DNA of 64,000 nt from positions 1 through 64,000 of the forward strand of contig NZ_JAENHP010000026.1 of assembly GCF_016834655.1 (NCBI RefSeq), read 5' to 3'. This DNA comes from Paractinoplanes ovalisporus (GTDB taxonomy: Bacteria; Actinomycetota; Actinomycetes; Mycobacteriales; Micromonosporaceae). Position numbers and translations under genes: made by a program. Of the stretch, positions 59,424-64,000 are shown in pieces. Position 1 is the stretch's first letter, and each line of letters begins with the position of its first letter. The notes under the pieces were generated by a model, which saw only the letters and a list, made by a program, of their open reading frames with translations, made no database searches and had not been told where the DNA came from.

Positions 59424-59944
59424 CGACGCACCTGCACGGCCAGGTCGTCCAGCAGGGTGGCGGTGTGCTCGAGCCAGCGCAGGTCGGCGTCGAGGTGGAA
59501 CAGCGCGTGGTCGCAGATGATCCGGTCGGCCAGGTCGCCGGCCTGTTTGCGCCGGGTCAGCTCACGCATCGCCACCAGGTGTTCCTCGCGCTGCACGTCG
59601 AGCACGGCGGCGGCCGAGCGGCCGGTGAGCAGGGCGCCGATCACCTTGGCGTAGAGGTCGCTCTGCAGGTACTGGTCGGGCTTCTCCGGCTCGTCGAGCC
59701 AGCGCTGCACGTCGGTGACCCCGGCGTCGGTGATCGTGTAGCGCTTGCGGTCGGGCCCGGAATCGCCCCCGACCCCGTCGACCGTGACCAGGCCGTGGCG
59801 CAGCAGCTTGGCCAGCGTCGTGTAGACCTGCCCGTAGTGCAGCGGCCGGTCGCCGGCGAAGTGCTGGTCATAGGCGCGCTTGAGGTCGTAACCGTGCTGG
59901 GGCTGCCCTTCGAGCAACGCCAGGAACGCCGTGGCGATCGTCAT
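59420..59944 (-). CDS. PadR family repressor of the ABC exporter
   Basis: 174 aa. Winged helix with GYDLKRAYDQHF and PLHYGQVYTTLAKLLRHGLV (about residues 34-53), wing KRYTITDAG, then a Vir_C-type helical dimerisation domain. It heads the operon padR-ATPase-permease with an ATGA overlap; a dyad upstream is a likely autoregulatory site. PadR proteins next to exporters usually respond to the exported compound. Confidence 0.94.
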   Translation of the reverse strand: MTIATAFLALLEGQPQHGYDLKRAYDQHFAGDRPLHYGQVYTTLAKLLRHGLVTVDGVGGDSGPDRKRYTITDAGVTDVQRWLDEPEKPDQYLQSDLYAKVIGALLTGRSAAAVLDVQREEHLVAMRELTRRKQAGDLADRIICDHALFHLDADLRWLEHTATLLDDLAVQVRR

Positions 59945-59953
59945 GGCGGGCCA

Positions 59954-59973
59954 CTATACACATGGAGGTATAG
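59954..59973. promoter_or_regulatory. PadR operator
   Basis: CTATAC-ACATGGAG-GTATAG, a perfect 6-8-6 dyad, 9 bp upstream of the padR start. On the minus strand its TATAGT end doubles as a -10-like element, so binding would occlude the promoter. Confidence 0.8.
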
Positions 59974-59985
59974 CCGCGCCCCGGC

Positions 59986-60120
59986 CTCATTCCGGCTCGA
60001 ACGGCGACCCGCTCGGGCCCGCCGGCGCCCTCACTCCGGCTTTGACGGCGACACGCCCGGGCCCGCCGGCGCCGTCACTCCGGTTTTGCTGGCGACACGC
60101 CTGGGCCCGCCGGTGCCTCA
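59986..60120 (-). repeat. Four 43-44-bp stop-spanning tandem repeats after the DUF4407 gene
   Basis: Unit starts at 59986, 60030, 60074 and 60117 (plus coordinates). The unit at 60117 contains the DUF4407 stop (GAGTGA on the minus strand); the other three, downstream in transcript sense, keep GAGTGA or GAATGA at the same place. Frame shifts with each copy. Confidence 0.9.
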
Positions 60121-61473
60121 CTCCGTCGGCGCTCGGTCCGGCTCGGACGGCAGCGCGTGCAGGGCCCGGCGGTGACGGCCCACGCTTTCGGAACCGTGCA
60201 GCAGTTCGGCCCGCAGCGAGCGGTGATGGCGGCCGTTGTGTGCGGTGAGCTCGCGGACCTCGTCCGGGACGACCACCGACGTACGCAGAACCGCACTGGC
60301 TCTTTCCGCCGAGTCGCGGGCCACTTCGACGTCGTGGGTGGCCGCCTCGATGCCGTCGGCCACCACCCGGGCCATCGCCTCGCCATAGGTGCGGGCGTCC
60401 TGGATCTCGCGCTCGTGGATCAGCGTGGCCTCATGCTCGCGGCGGCGGGCGCTGCGGGCCTCGTTCCGTTCGTAGGCGTTGCCCCGGGACGCGAACTTGA
60501 GGCCCACGGCGGCGCAGTCGAGCGCCACCAGCAGCAGCGTGATCCCCAGATAGAAGACCCCGACGCCCCAGAAGTCGCTGGTCACGAGGTGCCACATGGC
60601 CGCCGTACGCGCACCGAACCCGGCGTCGGCCTTGACCGCGACGTCGTTGGCCTCACGCTGCTCGGCGATCCGGCGGGTCAGTTCGGCCTGCTCGTCGGCG
60701 CGGGCCGAACGTCCCGAACGCTGGGTGTCGAGCAGGCGACCGGCCTGCACGTCGAGCGACGCGGCCTCGTCGTCGAGCGACCTTGACCGCCGTACGAGCT
60801 GATCGCAGTAACCGCCCGAGGGACATCCGGCCGCCCGGGTCACCCCGTTGCCGGCCGAGTCGTCGACCGCCTGCTGATAGAGCCTGCGGGCATCCTGGCG
60901 CTTCTGCCCGGCCGAGTCGGTCAGGCTGCGTACGGCGGCATCGTCCGCGGCCGTCTCCTGCTTGAGCTGGGCGATCCGGGTCGTCCAGGTGCCGACCACG
61001 CCCGTCCGGTCGATCTTGCTGAGCTGCTGGTTGTGCACCTCGTTGAGCCGCGCGTCGATCTCCCCCTGGTAGCGCGAGAGCATCAACGGCTCGGTGATCA
61101 GCACAGCGAACAGCAGCGCGAGTCCGAGGCGTCCGGCGTACAGGCCGATGGTGGGTTTCTTGAGAAAGGTTTTCGGGTCGGTCGACTCGAGGTCGTCGTA
61201 GCTGATCGCGACCCGCCCGACCACCGCCCGGTCATAGGCGACCACGCCCGCCGCCACCAGCGGACCGACCAGCCAGCGGTACCACGGGTGTGCGTAGTTC
61301 GACCCGGCGTCGATGAACGCGGCGCCACCGATCGTGGCGTACACGAAATAGAGCAGGACGAAGACGCCGATCGCGCTGTAGAGCACCCGATCGGTGTGCG
61401 TGGTCACGCTGGCCGGGTTGACGTTCGCCACCCGCAGCAGCACGTCCCTGCGGTCTCTGCGGCCCTTCGGCAT
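60118..61473 (-). CDS. DUF4407 domain membrane protein
   Basis: 451 aa. Membrane segments near residues 31-50, 65-82, 108-128 (with LFAVLITEPLMLSRY) and about 288-312, flanking a long charged coiled-coil periplasmic or cytoplasmic region (about 130-285) with a Cys pair in AAGCPSGGYC. The C-terminal 130 residues are helical and rich in Arg/Glu/Ala. DUF4407 function is unknown. Monocistronic. Confidence 0.9.
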   Translation of the reverse strand: MPKGRRDRRDVLLRVANVNPASVTTHTDRVLYSAIGVFVLLYFVYATIGGAAFIDAGSNYAHPWYRWLVGPLVAAGVVAYDRAVVGRVAISYDDLESTDPKTFLKKPTIGLYAGRLGLALLFAVLITEPLMLSRYQGEIDARLNEVHNQQLSKIDRTGVVGTWTTRIAQLKQETAADDAAVRSLTDSAGQKRQDARRLYQQAVDDSAGNGVTRAAGCPSGGYCDQLVRRSRSLDDEAASLDVQAGRLLDTQRSGRSARADEQAELTRRIAEQREANDVAVKADAGFGARTAAMWHLVTSDFWGVGVFYLGITLLLVALDCAAVGLKFASRGNAYERNEARSARRREHEATLIHEREIQDARTYGEAMARVVADGIEAATHDVEVARDSAERASAVLRTSVVVPDEVRELTAHNGRHHRSLRAELLHGSESVGRHRRALHALPSEPDRAPTE

Positions 61474-61523
61474 GCAGCCGAGTCTTACGGATCTTGCGGT
61501 ACGGCGTGCCCGAAACGCCGGGT

Positions 61524-62177
61524 TTACTGCCCGCTGAGATCGGGCTCCGTGATCGTCACCCGCACGGTCACCGAGGCCTGCACCGTCTGCGGCTGCGGAT
61601 CAACCTCGAAGCCCGCCGCCGAGTCGGCCGCTCCCGCCATCTCGAACGCGGCCATCCGCATCATCGGCTGCCCACCGCCCAGCCCTTCGTCGGCGATCTC
61701 GACCAGCTTGTCGACCTGGGCCCCCACCGCCGCCGCGTATTCCCGGGCCCGGCTCAGCGCATCGGCGATAGCCTCGCGCCGCACCTCGGCCCCCGCCCGG
61801 CTGCCCGGCCGCATCTGCCACCACGGCCCCGACACGCTCGCATGCTCGAGCCCCGCCACCTTCAACAGCAGCTGCCCCAGAGGCTCGAAGTCGATCACGG
61901 TGATCGTCGTGGAGATGCTTCCCGTGTACGCCACCACGCGCTCACTGCCCCGCTTGAGCTCCGGGACAACGCGCACACTCCCGGTCTCACGCCGCTCGAC
62001 GGCGTCCCCCGCTTCGGCCACCAGGGCGTGCAGCTCACCGGAGCGCTCCACCAGCCGGCTGACCACAGCTTCACGGTCACGATCGCGAGCAGTCAACGTG
62101 ACGGTAACGAGAGCCAGCTCAGGAGCCACCTCCCGAACCGCTTCCCCCCGAACCGTGATCATGGGTCGCTCCACCAT
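61524..62177 (-). CDS. SIMPL domain (DUF541) protein
   Basis: 217 aa. Typical opening MITVRGEAVREVAPELALVTVTL after a short lead, central YTGSISTTITVIDFEPLGQLL, then REAIADALSRAREYAAAVGAQV and a C-terminal strand QASVTVRVTI. No signal peptide, unlike many secreted DUF541 proteins, so probably cytoplasmic. Function unknown; some relatives affect stress tolerance. It is followed by the DUF4407 gene on the same strand. Confidence 0.92.
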   Translation of the reverse strand: MVERPMITVRGEAVREVAPELALVTVTLTARDRDREAVVSRLVERSGELHALVAEAGDAVERRETGSVRVVPELKRGSERVVAYTGSISTTITVIDFEPLGQLLLKVAGLEHASVSGPWWQMRPGSRAGAEVRREAIADALSRAREYAAAVGAQVDKLVEIADEGLGGGQPMMRMAAFEMAGAADSAAGFEVDPQPQTVQASVTVRVTITEPDLSGQ

Positions 62178-62242
62178 GCCCCGACGCTACCCGCCAACCC
62201 CAACTCCCGCCCCCGACGCCCACCCCTGCCTCGCCTCGCCTC

Positions 62243-62465
62243 GGCCGAACCCGACGCCACGTCGCCGCCGAACCACCGTTTCGCCCTTGCCACCCCGACG
62301 CCGCACGCCCGCCGCCAAACCATCGCCACTCCTTGCCACACCCCGACGCCGCACACTCGCCGCTAAACCACACCCACACCCCACCCCGACACCGCACACT
62401 CGCCGTCAAACCATCGCCACATCCACACCCCACCCCGACGCCACACATTCGCCGCCACGCCCGGC
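62243..62465. repeat. Degenerate C/A-rich tandem repeats
   Basis: Four to five imperfect units of about 45-50 bp built on CCCCGACGCCGCACACTCGC and CCAAACCATCGCCAC. Long frames on both strands through this field consist of the repeat and are not genes. Confidence 0.7.
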
Positions 62466-62536
62466 GCCGCACCTTCTACCCACGCCCGCCTCGCGCCCCC
62501 CGCCGCATCTCCGACACCCACGCCTCGCCGCCAGGA

Positions 62537-62935
62537 ACGACCGCGACGAACACACCAGAAGCGCCGGCACGAAGTGCGCACGCGAACGAGCCCTCGTTTT
62601 GAGGAAGGACCCGCTCGGCAATCGAATACACCCCGCGACGCCCAAGCAGATCCACCGCGATACCAACGCGAACGAGCCCTCGTTTTTGAACACGCCAACT
62701 GCACGACCGCGACGAACACACCAGAAGCGCCGGCACGAAGTGCGCACGCGAACGAGCCTTCGTTTTGAGGAAGGACCCGCTCGGCAATCGAATGCACACC
62801 GCGACGCAGCAACGCCTCTCACAGCCAGCGCCCTCAGCAGCAATCAGCGAACGAGCCCTCGTTTGCGGGCACGCCAATCGAAAACCACGACGACACACCA
62901 GCAGCGCCACTACGGAGGTGCGTCACGGGCGATTC
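62537..62935. repeat. Alternating two-module intergenic repeat array
   Basis: Module A (105 bp) at 62537-62641 recurs at 62703-62807 with about three differences (166-bp offset), and a degenerate third A begins near 62888. Module B (about 33 bp, CGAACGAGCCCTCGTTT then a variable few bases and CACGCCAA) lies at about 62669-62701 and 62847-62879; the hairpin AACGAG/CTCGTT also occurs inside each A, giving four hairpins in all. Intergenic 62178-63047 contains no gene I can support. Confidence 0.85.
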
Positions 62936-63047
62936 AGCACGAACCGGCGTCTCTAGTGGACAGCGCCGAACGGCCGACGTGACCACGACGTTGAGGGCGC
63001 ACGACGCGCGGGGGCTGCTCGGCCAAGACGACGTTGACGCCCAAGCG

Positions 63048-63545
63048 CTAAGCCAAGGCGCGGACGCTCAAAGGCAGGAGCTCACCGGCCGGGGCGTAAC
63101 TGGCTGCGGACGGCGGGCGGGAAAGTTCGGCCAGCACGTCGCGCGCGTCGGCGCTCAGGTGGTCGGTGTCGGAAGGCGTGACCGGGCCGATGTCGGCGCC
63201 GGCGATGCGGCCGCCGCGTGTGTGCAAGTGGAACAGGCCGCGCGGGCCGATGATGACGCGTAGGGACGGCTGTTGTCGATCCTCGTCGATCAAGCGGTAT
63301 GCCTCGGCGATGCGTGAACGGGCCGTGGCCTGGCCCTCCCCGCGCTGCACCAGCGGGGCCAGCGCGGCCTGCATGCGGGCGGCCTCCAAGGCCTCGAGCA
63401 GGGCCGCGGCGACACGCGCGGGGCCCAATGACGGCCACCAACCGGGTCGTAGCCCTATGTCTACGCAACGACCCACCGGGTCGACGACCGCATAAGCCGT
63501 GCCTGTGCGGTCGAGACCGCGGAAATTCTGCGAATGTGTGGTCAC
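63048..63545 (-). CDS. Uncharacterised protein, possibly YbaB/EbfC-like type VII-associated
   Basis: 165 aa from the GTG at 63545 with GGGGGAG upstream. N-terminal half has AVVDPVGRCVDIGLRPGWW and a helix LGPARVAAALLEALEAARMQAAL, resembling the strand-helix ending of YbaB/EbfC nucleoid proteins that accompany actinobacterial ESX loci. The C-terminal half is not recognised. Its neighbour is a mycosin-type protease, supporting that context, but the family call is tentative. Confidence 0.65.
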   Translation of the reverse strand: MTTHSQNFRGLDRTGTAYAVVDPVGRCVDIGLRPGWWPSLGPARVAAALLEALEAARMQAALAPLVQRGEGQATARSRIAEAYRLIDEDRQQPSLRVIIGPRGLFHLHTRGGRIAGADIGPVTPSDTDHLSADARDVLAELSRPPSAASYAPAGELLPLSVRALA

Positions 63546-63623
63546 CGGCGCTCCCCCGATCTCCGGTACTACCGAGCGTAGCGCAGCCACGGGGACCGCC
63601 GGGGGCCGCGGAACTGTGCCTGA

Positions 63624-64000
63624 TCAGGAACTTCGGCGTGCCCGAAGGAGCATGAGGACGGAGACGCCGACCACCAGCACGAGCGCGCCGACGGCCACGA
63701 TCAGCCACGGGGGCAGGCCGTGATCCTCTGTGGAGGACCCCGCGGCGGGGGCTCGCGCGCCGGTCTCGGTCGGCGGCACGGTCGCCTTCTCTGTCGGTGC
63801 GGCGCGCGGGGCAGTCAGGGCGGCCATCAGGTCCATCTGGCCGACGCCGTAACTGTTGTCGCGGCCCTCGGGGCCCCGGTCGACCGCGGTGGACATCAAC
63901 CGGTCGACGACCTCGTCGGCTCGCATGTCGGGGTAGCGCGCCCGGATCAGGGCGACGGCCCCGGCCACCAGGGCCGACGAGACGCTGGTGCCGTTCGTGA
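63624..64000 (-). CDS. mycP: C-terminal part of a mycosin (type VII secretion S8 protease), cut by the window edge
   Basis: About 125 codons are visible; the 5' part lies beyond 64000. The fragment starts within NGTSVSSALVAGAVALIRARY, which carries the catalytic Ser (GTS) of subtilisin-like mycosins, then GVGQMDLMAALT, a Pro/Thr/Ala linker and a C-terminal transmembrane anchor (LIVAVGALVLVVGVSVLMLL) ending in Arg-Arg-Ser-Ser. Membrane-tethered subtilisin with this tail is the MycP/eccE-associated type of ESX systems. Confidence 0.88.
   Translation of the reverse strand, partial: TNGTSVSSALVAGAVALIRARYPDMRADEVVDRLMSTAVDRGPEGRDNSYGVGQMDLMAALTAPRAAPTEKATVPPTETGARAPAAGSSTEDHGLPPWLIVAVGALVLVVGVSVLMLLRARRSS

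Noticed and set aside
62363..62910. Several overlapping minus-strand frames of about 145 codons
   Set aside because: They consist of the translated intergenic repeats in different frames (the same peptide strings recur), with no start context.

Overview
The window is about 72% GC and comes from a filamentous actinomycete, most likely Micromonosporaceae (Actinoplanes-like). The evidence is a WhiB7-type regulator, a mycoredoxin, AdnAB-type DNA-end resection helicase-nucleases, a UPF0182 membrane protein, an actinobacterial-type DapD, a mycosin fragment at the right edge, GTG starts and many leaderless genes. I cannot name the species from sequence alone.

Layout. 1-2203: two identical initiator tRNA genes flank a flavin monooxygenase whose codon use differs from the rest. 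2293-26814: a conserved housekeeping block (UPF0182, PDZ/Lon-like protease, zincin-like protein, ThiF-like protein, ABC1 kinase, whiB7, uvrD2, mycoredoxin, NudC). From memory, its gene order and orientation match the Mycobacterium Rv3193c-Rv3199c neighbourhood, with local insertions: M18 peptidase, acetyltransferase/LysR, TetR/SnoaL, PhyH dioxygenase and an M16 peptidase pair. 26936-30182: an Rrf2-controlled sulfonate/nitrate-type ABC importer. 31109-43624: small membrane proteins, acyltransferase, cold-shock protein, the adnA-adnB pair, LacI and two LOG proteins. 43805-49939: dapE/dapD (lysine/peptidoglycan precursor synthesis), a LysG/LysE pair, a MerR-sliding-clamp fusion and an ArsR/SRPBCC pair. 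50144-52974: methyltransferases, a nitrilase-like amidase and a RidA-like protein. 53485-56299: a four-gene locus for related secreted or anchored proteins. 56303-59973: a PadR-controlled FtsX-type ABC exporter. 60118-64000: DUF4407 and SIMPL proteins, a long intergenic repeat field and the start of a probable type VII secretion locus.

Two things stand out. First, at least seven genes have 3' ends in which the last codons plus the stop codon are repeated downstream: periods 16-49 bp, up to about eight copies, plus one spaced duplicate 131 bp away. Most periods are not multiples of three. In two cases the last copy supplies the start codon of the next gene. Second, the secreted-protein locus at 53485-56299 encodes three proteins that share a two-cysteine beta-type domain and SipW-like N-terminal motifs, plus a fibronectin-III/Pro-Thr stalk protein. 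It carries a hairpin after the first gene and a 17-codon leader peptide before the last, and looks like a surface-fibre or coat system that I cannot match to a named one.

Regulation is unusually readable. There is a MerR promoter with a 19-bp spacer, an ArsR operator between -35 and -10 of a leaderless promoter, palindromes upstream of PadR, Rrf2, LysR and TetR genes, a whiB7 leader with a 98-codon upstream ORF and an intrinsic terminator, and four helically phased DnaA boxes.
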